Positions 24,431 to 32,793 of a stretch of 35,746 nt of DNA are shown here, piece by piece. Numbering within the stretch: position 1 is the first letter of the stretch; each line of letters starts with the position of its first letter. The stretch lies in contig NZ_BDDS01000029.1 of the NCBI RefSeq assembly GCF_001653135.1, positions 1-35,746 on the forward strand, given 5' to 3'. The position numbers and the translations under genes are program-made. The DNA is from Pseudoalteromonas neustonica. Its GTDB lineage: Bacteria > Pseudomonadota > Gammaproteobacteria > Enterobacterales > Alteromonadaceae. Under the pieces are notes generated by a model, which saw only the letters and a program-made list of their open reading frames with translations, was not told where the DNA came from and did no database searches.

Positions 24431-25143
24431 GATCGTTTTCTAGTAATACGTAGGCGTGGGTTTATCTTGCGCAATTAAAGTTCTTTAAGTGACTAATTCA
24501 CCACAGAGGACACTGAGTTCACAGAGAAGAAATAAGTGATGTTTTACTTTGGTTTCTCGGTGGTAAAGTAGCCATTGTCGCCATAAATGACGACCTACAG
24601 GATCGTTTTCTAGTAATACGTAGGCGTGGGTTTATCTTGCGCAATTAAAGTTCTTTAAGTGACTAATTCACCACAGAGGACACTGAGTTCACAGGGAAGA
24701 AATAAGTGATGTTTTACTTGGGTTTTCTCGGTGGTAAAGTAGCCATTATCGCCATAAATGACGACCTACAGGATCGTTTTCTAGTAATACGTAGGCGTGG
24801 GTTTATCTTGCGCAATTAAAGTTCTTTAAGTGACTAATTCACCACTGAGGACACTGAGTTCACAGGGAAGAAATAAGTGATGTTTTACTTGGGTTTTCTC
24901 GGTGGTAAAGTAGCCATTATCGCCATAAATGACGACCTACAGGATCGTTTTCTAGTAATACGTAGGCGTGGGTTTATCTTGCGCAATTAAAGTTCTTTAA
25001 GTGACTAATTTTCCACAGAGGACACTGAGTTCACAGAGAAGAAATAAGTGATGTTTTACTTGGGTTTTCTCGGTGTAGCGCGCAGCGCTTTTGCGCTCTC
25101 AGTAGTAAAAATAGCCATTGTCGCCATAAATGACGACCTACAG
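24431..25143 (+). repeat. 171-bp tandem repeat, four copies, between nadC and ampD
   Basis: Units begin with GATCG at 24431, 24601, 24772 and 24943, giving periods of 170, 171 and 171 bases; the last unit is about 30 bases longer. Units differ at only a few positions. Each contains CTAGTAATACGTAGGCGTGG, CACAGAGGACACTGAGTTCA, TCTCGGTGGTAAA and a final CATAAATGACGACCTACAG, which is the reverse complement of the head of the 82-bp repeat at 20641-20884. In the last unit the segment 25066-25141 is a complete inverted copy of that 82-bp module. No coding capacity is visible. Confidence 0.93.
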
Positions 25144-25205
25144 GATCGCGGTGCTAGCAATATGTAGGCGTGGGTTTACTCTGCGTAAATGTAAGGGCTG
25201 TTGCG

Positions 25206-25226
25206 GCGGGATAAACCCGCTGCTAC
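25206..25226 (-). repeat. GTAG-headed REP-like palindrome upstream of ampD
   Basis: On the minus strand it reads GTAGCAGCGGGTTTATCCCGC less its last base, the same palindrome type as 16694-16714 with one loop base changed. It lies about 75 bases upstream of the ampD start, so an in-frame reading of ampD from 25201 would run through it and is not believable. Confidence 0.65.
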
Positions 25227-25299
25227 GTTTTATTACTTTGCTGTCATTGTGCTTAAAAATCTATTAGCATCTTGCTATGTACTTATTTACAGATACATT

Positions 25300-25845
25300 A
25301 TGAAAATAAACTCTTTTGGCGTCGTTGATACGGCGATTCAGCGACCATGCACATATTTTGATGAGCGCCCGAATGATGAAGGTATTTCTTTATTGGTCAT
25401 CCATAATATTTCTTTACCGGCAGGGCAGTTTGCTACGCCATATGTAGATGATTTATTTATGGGGTGTATTGATCATCAAGCTCACCCTAGCTTTAGTGAT
25501 TTACAAGGTTTGAGAGTCTCTGCACATTGCTTTATTAAGCGCTGCGGTGAGATAGTACAATACGTACCTTTTAGTAAGCGCGCTTGGCACGCTGGGCGGT
25601 CTGAATTTTTAGGGCGCAGCCAGTGTAATGATTTTAGTATTGGTATTGAGCTTGAAGGGACTGATACAACGCCATATACCCAAAACCAATATAATGCATT
25701 ACAATCCTTAACTAACGCATTGACTAATAAATATTCAGCGATTACTCAGGAGCGAATTGTTGGACATTGTGATATTGCGCCTGGACGAAAAAGTGATCCT
25801 GGTGAGAGTTTTGATTGGCAGTTTTATTTTGCCGGACTATTTTAA
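25300..25845 (+). CDS. ampD: 1,6-anhydro-N-acetylmuramyl-L-alanine amidase AmpD
   Basis: A cytosolic zinc amidase that strips the peptide from anhydromuropeptides during peptidoglycan recycling, lowering the signal for AmpR-type beta-lactamase induction. The 181-residue protein has zinc ligands His35 in LLVIHNIS and the late HCDIAPGRKSDPG (His and Asp), plus SAHCFIKRCG and GRSQCNDFSIGIELEG. I start it at 25300 because family members begin close to this Met and the upstream in-frame extension is REP-like sequence. The ribosome-binding site is weak. ampE follows after 24 bases. It is divergent from nadC, as in E. coli. Confidence 0.94.
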   Translation: MKINSFGVVDTAIQRPCTYFDERPNDEGISLLVIHNISLPAGQFATPYVDDLFMGCIDHQAHPSFSDLQGLRVSAHCFIKRCGEIVQYVPFSKRAWHAGRSEFLGRSQCNDFSIGIELEGTDTTPYTQNQYNALQSLTNALTNKYSAITQERIVGHCDIAPGRKSDPGESFDWQFYFAGLF

Positions 25846-25869
25846 AAAGCGACAAGCTAAGAGACCGTT

Positions 25870-26721
25870 ATGATTTTAATTTCTATTATTATCGCATTAA
25901 TTTTAGAGCGCCTTGGTGCGCGATCAAATTATTGGCAAATTAGTCATTATGCACAGGGGTATTTATCTCGTTCTAAAAAGCAACTCAGTGATAAAGGAAT
26001 GTTTCATTCTGCTCATGGGTTTTTAATTTGGCTTGTACTGCCAGTTATTGCGAGTGCGTTGGTGTATACCTTTTCTGATTTTGTATTATGGCAGTTAGTC
26101 GTTAATGTTGTGGTACTGCTTGTGTGTTTTGGCTGTGCTAAGCATCGAGTTTTATATAAATCTTATTTGAATGCTCTTACTCGTGGTGATAGTGAGGCTG
26201 CTACTTTGTATGCGTATCAAATGGGACAAAAGCGCACTGAAGATGAAGTTGGGGGAGAGAGCTTTGGGCAAACACTTGCGTGGATCAATTTTCGCTTCTA
26301 TTGCGCTGTGATTTTTTGGTTTGTAGTGTTAGGTGTCCCCGGTGCAGTACTCTATGCATTAGTGCGTACTTACGGCGATATAGTACGCGAAGATCATAGC
26401 GTGGCGTATGCAAAACGGTTTAAGCTTATTCATACTTTATTATTTTGGCTTGATTGGCTACCTGCGAGAATTGCAAGCTTTGGTTATTTAGTAATAGGTA
26501 ACTTCAATAAAGGAACGAGTTGTTGGTTACGCTATGTACTCGACTTTTCTGTGAGTAATCGTAAAGTTGTAACCAATACGGCATTAGCGGCTGAGCAAAT
26601 TGAGCAGCAGCACTTTGGTTGTACCTATGAAGCTACGTGTATGGTGAAATTAGTAAAACGAAATGTATTGTTTTATTTGGTGCTAATTGCATTGCTTACT
26701 TTGTTTGGTGGCTTAGCGTAA
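25870..26721 (+). CDS. ampE: Inner-membrane regulatory protein AmpE
   Basis: A membrane protein of 283 residues, co-transcribed with ampD. It begins with ISIIIALILERLGARSNYWQ, typical of AmpE, has membrane segments at about 50-66, 70-88 and 145-172, and ends in a hydrophobic helix (LFYLVLIALLTLFGGLA). The family is linked to beta-lactam sensing and belongs to the CobD/CbiB-like superfamily; its biochemical activity is not established. E. coli has aroP between ampE and pdhR; here that gene is absent. Confidence 0.9.
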   Translation: MILISIIIALILERLGARSNYWQISHYAQGYLSRSKKQLSDKGMFHSAHGFLIWLVLPVIASALVYTFSDFVLWQLVVNVVVLLVCFGCAKHRVLYKSYLNALTRGDSEAATLYAYQMGQKRTEDEVGGESFGQTLAWINFRFYCAVIFWFVVLGVPGAVLYALVRTYGDIVREDHSVAYAKRFKLIHTLLFWLDWLPARIASFGYLVIGNFNKGTSCWLRYVLDFSVSNRKVVTNTALAAEQIEQQHFGCTYEATCMVKLVKRNVLFYLVLIALLTLFGGLA

Positions 26722-26750
26722 AGAAACAGCTGCTAGGTGTTGTATTTGTT

Positions 26751-26828
26751 TTGTGGGAACAGGCTTTAGCCGTGATTGTTCTAGGTTTTGTGTTAAAGCC
26801 AATCGGCGCTAAAGCGCTCTCCTACGAT
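26751..26828. repeat. REPIN: two inverted REP palindromes between ampE and pdhR
   Basis: The left arm (26751-26778) reads GTGGGAACAGGCTTTAGCCG; the right arm (26800-26828) is its approximate reverse complement, GGCGCTAAAGCGCTCTCCTA followed by CG. Each arm holds its own palindrome (GGCTTTAGCC; GCGCTAAAGCGC), separated by about 21 bases. This is the layout of a REP doublet mobilised in trans by a REP-associated tyrosine transposase. Confidence 0.7.
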
Positions 26829-26928
26829 GGTATATAGCTGGCAGCTTCTTCTCATTTATTCTCTATGTATAAAAGTTTTTTAGGTATTTATTGATAGTAA
26901 ATAATCGGCTTCTCAGTGTTTAATTATC

Positions 26929-26939
26929 TGGTCAGACCA
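26929..26939. promoter_or_regulatory. GntR-type operator, FadR/PdhR-like (TGGTCAGACCA)
   Basis: TGGTCAGACCA is a perfect inverted repeat with a three-base centre. The core TGGTC-N-GACCA matches the FadR consensus better than the PdhR consensus (ATTGGTNNNACCAAT). It lies about 108 bases upstream of the pdhR -35 element, so it may be a remote second operator or belong to a different GntR-family regulator. Confidence 0.55.
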
Positions 26940-27046
26940 TTTCGATTTGATATAAAAAACCTTTCCAAACACTCGCTTTACCTCATACTGTTTAATCTTT
27001 ATGCTAAATGCGTTAGTCTGCTTTACAGGGCTCTGTCGTAGTGAAA

Positions 27047-27075
27047 TTGACAGCAAACACGCTTTTTGATAACGT
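27047..27075 (+). promoter_or_regulatory. Sigma-70 promoter of the pdhR-ace operon
   Basis: A perfect -35 TTGACA at 27047-27052, a 17-base spacer and a -10 TAACGT at 27070-27075. Transcription would start near 27082, just before the PdhR operator at 27087-27099. Confidence 0.6.
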
Positions 27076-27086
27076 ATGGCACAAAT

Positions 27087-27099
27087 TTGGTATGACCAA
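27087..27099. promoter_or_regulatory. PdhR operator (TTGGTATGACCAA)
   Basis: A perfect inverted repeat TTGGT-N3-ACCAA with further A/T symmetry around it, matching the PdhR box ATTGGTNNNACCAAT. It covers about +6 to +18 relative to the predicted start, where bound PdhR would block transcription. This supports pyruvate-relieved autoregulation of pdhR and control of aceEF. Confidence 0.8.
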
Positions 27100-27173
27100 T
27101 TTACCTTTTGCTCCAGTTGCAGGTAGAAAACTATTTTTTAAGTCATTCCTATCACTATTACGGACGTCCATTA

Positions 27174-27923
27174 ATGTCTTTAAAGATTAAAGCAGCAAAA
27201 CTATCGGATGTTATTTTAGAGCAGCTTGAGAACATGATTCTTGAGGGCTCATTAGCACCAGGTGAAAAACTGCCGCCAGAGCGTGAATTAGCAAAGCAAT
27301 TTGAAGTATCTCGACCTTCATTACGTGAAGCAATTCAAAAGCTAGAGGCTAAAGGCTTAGTAACACGTCGCCAAGGTGGCGGGACGTTTGTAAAAAATCA
27401 GCTAGAAGAAGGGTTGACGGATCCATTATTTGATTTGATCAGCAAGCACCCGGAATCGCAGTTTGATTTACTTGAGTTTCGCCATGCCTTAGAAGGAATT
27501 GCCGCATATTATGCCGCACTTCGTGGTACTGGCACCGACTTTGAGAAAGTGAAGCAAAGCTTTGATTATATCGCTTTAGCTGATGTTGATTTACAGCAAA
27601 AAGCCAAAGCAATTAATGCGTTTCATTTTAGTGTTGCTGAAGCGTCGCATAATGTTGTGCTATTGCACTTAGTACGTGGCATGCAAGCGCTATTAGAGCA
27701 AAATGTATTACAAAATTTAACGGTGTTGTTAGAAAAACCGCATATTAGTAAGCAGTTGGCTCAGCATCGTCGTTTATTAATGGATGCAGTGATTGAAGGG
27801 AATCCTGAGCAAGCACGCCTTGCCAGTAATGCTCACTTAGCTTTCATTGAAGAAGCATTATTGGAAGCGGGCAAAGAGCATTCGCGGATTGAACGTAGTT
27901 TAAGACGCACCAAACAAAATTAA
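27174..27923 (+). CDS. pdhR: Pyruvate dehydrogenase complex repressor PdhR
   Basis: A GntR-family, FadR-subfamily repressor of 249 residues that senses pyruvate and controls the pyruvate dehydrogenase operon. The N-terminal winged helix shows KLSDVILEQLENMILEGSL, PGEKLPPERELAKQFEVSR and RRQGGGTFV; the C-terminal FCD ligand domain spans about 95-225. I start at 27174 because the sequence from there matches E. coli PdhR, while an upstream in-frame ATG at 27108 lies beyond the operator with no family support. It heads the operon pdhR-aceE-aceF, 104 bases upstream of aceE. Confidence 0.95.
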   Translation: MSLKIKAAKLSDVILEQLENMILEGSLAPGEKLPPERELAKQFEVSRPSLREAIQKLEAKGLVTRRQGGGTFVKNQLEEGLTDPLFDLISKHPESQFDLLEFRHALEGIAAYYAALRGTGTDFEKVKQSFDYIALADVDLQQKAKAINAFHFSVAEASHNVVLLHLVRGMQALLEQNVLQNLTVLLEKPHISKQLAQHRRLLMDAVIEGNPEQARLASNAHLAFIEEALLEAGKEHSRIERSLRRTKQN

Positions 27924-27944
27924 GTAAAGATTAATAATTTAAGC

Positions 27945-27987
27945 AAGCACTGACTGTAATATAGCAACGCTTTATACCACAGTGCTT
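27945..27987 (+). other. Inverted repeat in the pdhR-aceE intergenic region
   Basis: Perfect eight-base arms AAGCACTG (27945-27952) and CAGTGCTT (27980-27987) with a 27-base loop and no T-run. It could be an RNA processing or stability hairpin that sets the ratio of pdhR to aceEF message. The function is a guess. Confidence 0.35.
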
Positions 27988-28027
27988 ATTAAGAACATTC
28001 GTATTTTAAACATAAGGAAACCTCCAT

Positions 28028-30694
28028 ATGTCTGAAGTCAATAAAATTGACGTAGACGCGCTAGAAACACAAGAGTGGTTACAAGCTCTTGAATCAGTTG
28101 TGCGCGAAGAAGGTGTTGAACGTGCTCAGTTTTTACTTGAGCAAGTATTAGAGCAAGCCCGTTTAGACGGTGTTGATATGCCAACAGGCATTAACACAAA
28201 CTACGTTAATACGATCCCGGTTGATCAAGAACCTGCTTACCCAGGGGATGTAAACCTTGAGCGCCGTATTCGTTCTATTATTCGTTGGAACGCAATCATG
28301 ATTGTATTGCGTGCTTCGAAAAAAGACCTCGACTTAGGCGGCCATATGGCGTCTTATCAGTCATCGGCTGCGTTTTATGAAGTGTGTTTTAACCACTTCT
28401 TTAAAGCCCCTAATGATGTTGATGGCGGTGACTTAGTTTATTACCAAGGTCACATTTCTCCAGGTATTTATGCGCGTGCATTTGTTGAAGGGCGTTTATC
28501 AGCTGCACAGCTTGATAACTTCCGTCAAGAAGTTGATGGTGAAGGCATACCGTCTTACCCACACCCTAAATTAATGCCTGAATTTTGGCAATTCCCTACA
28601 GTATCAATGGGCCTAGGTCCAATCGCGTCTATTTATCAAGCGCGATTCTTAAAGTACTTAGATGGCCGTGGCTTAAAAGACACTAAAAATCAACGTGTAT
28701 ATGCGTTTTTAGGTGATGGCGAAATGGACGAGCCAGAATCACGTGGTGCTATTTCTTTCGCTGCGCGTGAAAAGCTAGATAATCTGTGTTACCTAATTAA
28801 CTGTAATTTACAGCGTTTAGATGGCCCAGTAATGGGTAACGGTAAAATCATCCAAGAGCTTGAAGGCTTATTTAAAGGCGCTGGCTGGAACGTCATTAAA
28901 GTAGTATGGGGCAGCGGTTGGGATATCTTACTTGCTAAAGATACTACCGGTAAGTTACTACAATTGATGAACGAAACCATCGATGGTGATTATCAAACAT
29001 ACAAAGCTAAAAATGGCGCGTACGTACGTGAACATTTCTTTGGTCGTTACCCTGAAACAGCGGCACTTGTTGCTGACATGACAGACGACGAGATTTTTGC
29101 TCTTAAGCGTGGTGGTCATGAACCATCAAAATTATACGCTGCATTTAAAAAAGCAGAGCAAACAAATGATCGTCCAACGGTTATCCTTGCTAAAACTGTA
29201 AAAGGTTACGGCATGGGTGAAGCGGCTGAAGGTAAGAATATTGCGCACCAAGTGAAAAAAATGGACATGTCACATGTGGCACATTTACGTTCACGCTTAG
29301 GTTTAGATGATTTAGTGTCTGAAGAGCAACTTGCAGAGCTACCTTATTTAGAACTTGAAGAAGGTTCGCCAGAGTACAAATACCTACATGCTCGCCGTGA
29401 TGCATTGAAAGGTTACACGCCAAAACGTATTCCTAACTTTACTGAAAAGTTACAGCTACCAGAAGTAGAAGCATTTAAGCCATTACTTGATGAGCAAAAA
29501 CGTGATATTTCTACCACGATGGGCTTTGTGCGTGCACTTAATATCTTATTAAAAGATAAGGGCATTGGTAAAAATATCGTACCAATTATTGCTGACGAAG
29601 CGCGTACGTTTGGTATGGAAGGTTTATTCCGTCAAATCGGTATTTATAACCCGCATGGCCAAAACTATACACCACAAGATCGTGATATCGTTTCTTACTA
29701 TAAAGAAGCTACATCAGGTCAAGTACTGCAAGAAGGTATCAATGAGTTAGGTGCAATGTCGTCATGGGTTGCTGCTGCAACATCATACAGCACTAACGAT
29801 TTACCAATGATCCCATTCTACATCTACTATTCAATGTTCGGTTTCCAACGTGTTGGCGACATGGCATGGATGGCAGGTGACCAACAAGCACGTGGTTTCT
29901 TATTAGGTGCTACAGCCGGTCGAACAACGCTAAATGGCGAAGGTTTACAGCACGAAGATGGTCACAGCCATATTCTTGCTAACACTGTGCCTAACTGTAT
30001 CTCTTACGATCCAACCTATGCGTATGAAGTTGCGGTTATCATCCAAGATGGTATTCGTCGTATGTACGGTGAAGATCAAGAAAATATTTACTACTACTTA
30101 ACGCTAATGAACGAAAACTATGCACAACCTGCTATGCCAGAAGGTGCTGAAGATGGTATTCGTAAAGGTATCTACAAGCTTGAAAGCTACGCGGGTAAAA
30201 AAGCCAATGTACAGTTATTAAGCTCAGGTACTATCATGACCGAAGTACGTAAAGCCGCAGCTATCTTAAGTGAAGATTACGGTATTGCATCTGATGTATT
30301 CTCTGTAACGTCATTCAATGAATTAACGCGCGAAGGTCAAGATGTTGAACGTTTCAACATGCTTAACCCTGAAGGCGAACAAAAAACTGCGTACATCACG
30401 AGCGTCTTAAATGATTCAGTGACTGTTGCCGCAACGGATTACATGAAAAACTACGCAGAGCAAGCGCGTTCGTTTATTCCAAGCAGCAACTATAAAGTGC
30501 TAGGTACGGATGGTTACGGTCGTTCTGATAGCCGTGAGAATTTACGCCGTCACTTTGAAGTTAACGCCAGCTACGTAGTGGTTGCTACGTTATCTGAACT
30601 TGCTAAACGTGGTGAAGTTGAAAAGTCAGTTGTTGTTGAGGCACTTAAAAAGTTCAACATCGACACTAACAAACTTAATCCACTGTACGCATAA
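28028..30694 (+). CDS. aceE: Pyruvate dehydrogenase E1 component, homodimeric type
   Basis: Thiamine-diphosphate-dependent decarboxylase of the pyruvate dehydrogenase complex; it transfers the acetyl group to the lipoyl domains of AceF. The 888-residue length is typical of the homodimeric E1 of gammaproteobacteria. The ThDP/Mg motif GDGEMDEPES...NCNLQ is visible near residues 230-265, and other family stretches include YYQGHISPGIYARAF, KTVKGYGMG and HEDGHSH. AAGGA precedes the ATG. aceF starts ten bases after the stop codon. Codon use is more biased than in the surrounding genes, as expected for an abundant enzyme. Confidence 0.97.
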   Translation: MSEVNKIDVDALETQEWLQALESVVREEGVERAQFLLEQVLEQARLDGVDMPTGINTNYVNTIPVDQEPAYPGDVNLERRIRSIIRWNAIMIVLRASKKDLDLGGHMASYQSSAAFYEVCFNHFFKAPNDVDGGDLVYYQGHISPGIYARAFVEGRLSAAQLDNFRQEVDGEGIPSYPHPKLMPEFWQFPTVSMGLGPIASIYQARFLKYLDGRGLKDTKNQRVYAFLGDGEMDEPESRGAISFAAREKLDNLCYLINCNLQRLDGPVMGNGKIIQELEGLFKGAGWNVIKVVWGSGWDILLAKDTTGKLLQLMNETIDGDYQTYKAKNGAYVREHFFGRYPETAALVADMTDDEIFALKRGGHEPSKLYAAFKKAEQTNDRPTVILAKTVKGYGMGEAAEGKNIAHQVKKMDMSHVAHLRSRLGLDDLVSEEQLAELPYLELEEGSPEYKYLHARRDALKGYTPKRIPNFTEKLQLPEVEAFKPLLDEQKRDISTTMGFVRALNILLKDKGIGKNIVPIIADEARTFGMEGLFRQIGIYNPHGQNYTPQDRDIVSYYKEATSGQVLQEGINELGAMSSWVAAATSYSTNDLPMIPFYIYYSMFGFQRVGDMAWMAGDQQARGFLLGATAGRTTLNGEGLQHEDGHSHILANTVPNCISYDPTYAYEVAVIIQDGIRRMYGEDQENIYYYLTLMNENYAQPAMPEGAEDGIRKGIYKLESYAGKKANVQLLSSGTIMTEVRKAAAILSEDYGIASDVFSVTSFNELTREGQDVERFNMLNPEGEQKTAYITSVLNDSVTVAATDYMKNYAEQARSFIPSSNYKVLGTDGYGRSDSRENLRRHFEVNASYVVVATLSELAKRGEVEKSVVVEALKKFNIDTNKLNPLYA

Positions 30695-30704
30695 GAGGTT
30701 TGCA

Positions 30705-32612
30705 ATGAGTATTGAAATTAATGTACCAGATATCGGTGGCGATGAAGTCGAAGTAACCGAAATTCTAGTGAGCGTTGGTGACAAAGTTGAAGTTGACCAA
30801 TCATTACTAACGGTTGAGGGTGATAAAGCCTCAATGGAAGTACCCGCTGCACAAGCCGGTACTGTAAAAGAAATTAAAGTAAATGTTGGTGATACGGTCA
30901 CTACGGGGACTTTAGTATTCTTGTTTGAAGGCGAAGAGAAAGCATCAAGTGCTGCTCCCGCTGAACAAGCAAAAACTGAAGACGCAGCACCTGCTGCATC
31001 TTCAGGCTCAACGACTAAAGAAGTTACCGTACCAGATATCGGCGATGATGAAGTTGAAGTGACTGAGATCCTGGTTGCCGTTGGTGACACTGTTACTGAA
31101 GAGCAATCAATCTTAAATGTTGAAGGCGACAAAGCAGCGATGGAAGTTCCAGCGCCGTTTGCTGGGACAGTTAAAGAAATTAAAGTGGCTGCTGGCGACA
31201 AAGTAAAAACAGGCTCACTTGTGTTTGTTTTTGAAGTAGCCGGTAGTGAACCTGCACCTGCGCAAGCAGAAAAAGCAGCGCCAGCACAAGAGTCTGCGCC
31301 TGTACAAAGCTCAGCACCAAGCAGCAAAGAAGTAAACGTACCTGATATTGGTGGTGATGAAGTTGAAGTAACTGAAATTTTGGTTGCTGTTGGCGACAGC
31401 GTTACTGAAGATCAATCAATCTTAAACGTTGAAGGCGACAAAGCGGCAATGGAAGTACCAGCACCGTTTGCAGGTACTGTTAAAGAGATTAAAGTAGCCG
31501 CAGGCGATAAAGTATCGACCGGTTCACTTATCTTTGTATTTGAAGTTGCCGGTAGTGCACCTGCTGCATCTGCACCAGCAGAAAAAGCCGCTCCAGCACC
31601 TGCAAAAGCAGAGTCAGCACCCGCGCCACAAGCAGCACCGGCAAAAGCCAGCAATGAAAGCTTTGAAAACAACAGCGCGTATGCACATGCATCGCCAGTT
31701 GTACGTCGTTTAGCGCGTGAGTTTGGTATCAACCTTGCAAACGTGAAAGGCTCTGGCCGTAAAGGTCGTGTTGTTAAAGAAGACGTGCAAAACTATGTGA
31801 AAAACCTAGTTAAGCAAGTTGAGTCAGGTCAATTATCTGCAAGTAAAGGTAATGCTGACGGCGGTGAGCTTGGTTTAATTCCATGGCCAAAAGTTGATTT
31901 TGCTAAATTTGGTGAGATTGAAGAGAAGAAACTTTCTCGTATTCAAAAGCTATCGGGTAAAAACTTACACCGTAACTGGGTGCAAATTCCTCATGTTACT
32001 CAGTTTGATGAAGCTGATATCACCAGTCTTGAAGTCTTCCGAAAAGAACAAAATGCGCTTGCAGAGAAGAAAAAGCTAGGTGTTAAAATCACCCCGCTGG
32101 TATTTGTAATGAAAGCAGCAGCAAAAGCACTTGCTGAGTTCCCTACATTTAACTCTTCACTTTCTAATGATGGCGAAAGCTTAATCCTTAAAAAGTACAT
32201 CAACATCGGTGTTGCGGTTGATACACCTAACGGTTTAGTTGTGCCAGTATTTAAAGATGTTGATAAAAAAGGCATCATTGAATTATCGCGCGAGCTGATG
32301 GAAGTATCGGTTAAAGCACGTGACGGCAAACTAACTTCGTCTGATATGCAAGGTGGTTGTTTTACAATTTCAAGCTTAGGCGGGATTGGTGGTACAGCCT
32401 TTACGCCAATCGTAAACGCGCCAGAAGTTGCTATTTTAGGTGTATCTAAGTCTGAAATGAAACCGAAATGGAATGGCAAAGAGTTTGAACCAAAATTAAT
32501 GGTTCCACTTTCAATGTCATACGACCATAGGGTGATTGACGGAGCATTAGCTGCACGCTTTACTGTCACTCTTGCAAGTTACATGAGCGATATTCGCCAA
32601 TTAGTAATGTAA
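30705..32612 (+). CDS. aceF: Dihydrolipoyllysine-residue acetyltransferase (E2), three lipoyl domains
   Basis: The core acetyltransferase of the pyruvate dehydrogenase complex, 635 residues. Three lipoyl domains carry lipoyl-lysines Lys41, Lys143 and Lys246 (each in EGDKAxMEVPA), joined by Ala/Pro/Glu-rich linkers. Then come a peripheral-subunit-binding domain (about 327-363, with SPVVRRLAREFGI) and the catalytic domain ending with SYDHRVIDGALAARF, which contains the active-site His and Asp. The start at 30705 follows AAGAGG and gives the canonical N-terminus; a longer frame from 30582 would overlap aceE. Lipoyl domains 2 and 3 are almost identical, also at DNA level, suggesting duplication or gene conversion. 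Confidence 0.97.
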   Translation: MSIEINVPDIGGDEVEVTEILVSVGDKVEVDQSLLTVEGDKASMEVPAAQAGTVKEIKVNVGDTVTTGTLVFLFEGEEKASSAAPAEQAKTEDAAPAASSGSTTKEVTVPDIGDDEVEVTEILVAVGDTVTEEQSILNVEGDKAAMEVPAPFAGTVKEIKVAAGDKVKTGSLVFVFEVAGSEPAPAQAEKAAPAQESAPVQSSAPSSKEVNVPDIGGDEVEVTEILVAVGDSVTEDQSILNVEGDKAAMEVPAPFAGTVKEIKVAAGDKVSTGSLIFVFEVAGSAPAASAPAEKAAPAPAKAESAPAPQAAPAKASNESFENNSAYAHASPVVRRLAREFGINLANVKGSGRKGRVVKEDVQNYVKNLVKQVESGQLSASKGNADGGELGLIPWPKVDFAKFGEIEEKKLSRIQKLSGKNLHRNWVQIPHVTQFDEADITSLEVFRKEQNALAEKKKLGVKITPLVFVMKAAAKALAEFPTFNSSLSNDGESLILKKYINIGVAVDTPNGLVVPVFKDVDKKGIIELSRELMEVSVKARDGKLTSSDMQGGCFTISSLGGIGGTAFTPIVNAPEVAILGVSKSEMKPKWNGKEFEPKLMVPLSMSYDHRVIDGALAARFTVTLASYMSDIRQLVM

Positions 32613-32646
32613 GCAATTGGTGCATGTAGCTAAATAAATAGAATCA

Positions 32647-32679
32647 AATCCCAGCCAGTTGTTTTTTGCTGGGATTTTT
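32647..32679 (+). terminator. Intrinsic terminator after aceF
   Basis: Stem AATCCCAGC / GCTGGGATT with a twelve-base loop and a short T-run, 35 bases after the aceF stop codon. It partly separates lpdA from pdhR-aceEF. Confidence 0.82.
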
Positions 32680-32690
32680 ACCATTTGCAA

Positions 32691-32699
32691 TGATACAAT
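32691..32699 (+). promoter_or_regulatory. Extended -10 promoter for lpdA
   Basis: TGATACAAT is an extended -10 (TG-N-TACAAT) placed just after the aceF terminator and about 95 bases before the lpdA start. No good -35 is visible, as is common for extended -10 promoters. A separate lpdA promoter fits its use by several dehydrogenase complexes. Confidence 0.45.
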
Positions 32700-32793
32700 C
32701 TTTGCACAAAGATCTGCTCTGATTTTCTGCCTTGCAGAAACTTGGCAGTTAAACTTTAGGGCAGTGTCCCGTTCAAACAATTAAGGTAATAGC

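Noticed and set aside
24431..25143. CRISPR or protein-coding repeat for the 171-bp units
   Set aside because: Units are joined without unique spacers and contain stops in all frames.
26637..26837. Small open frame overlapping the end of ampE
   Set aside because: It overlaps ampE in another frame and continues through the REPIN; there is no ribosome-binding site or family resemblance.
27108..27173. Longer N-terminus for pdhR
   Set aside because: It would add 22 residues without family similarity and would begin only nine bases after the PdhR operator; the start at 27174 matches known PdhR proteins.
30626..31327. Long antisense open frames within aceF (also 31412-31732 and 32000-32569)
   Set aside because: Their Ser/Thr/Ala-rich translations are the usual shadow of strongly codon-biased genes; aceF in the forward frame is certain.
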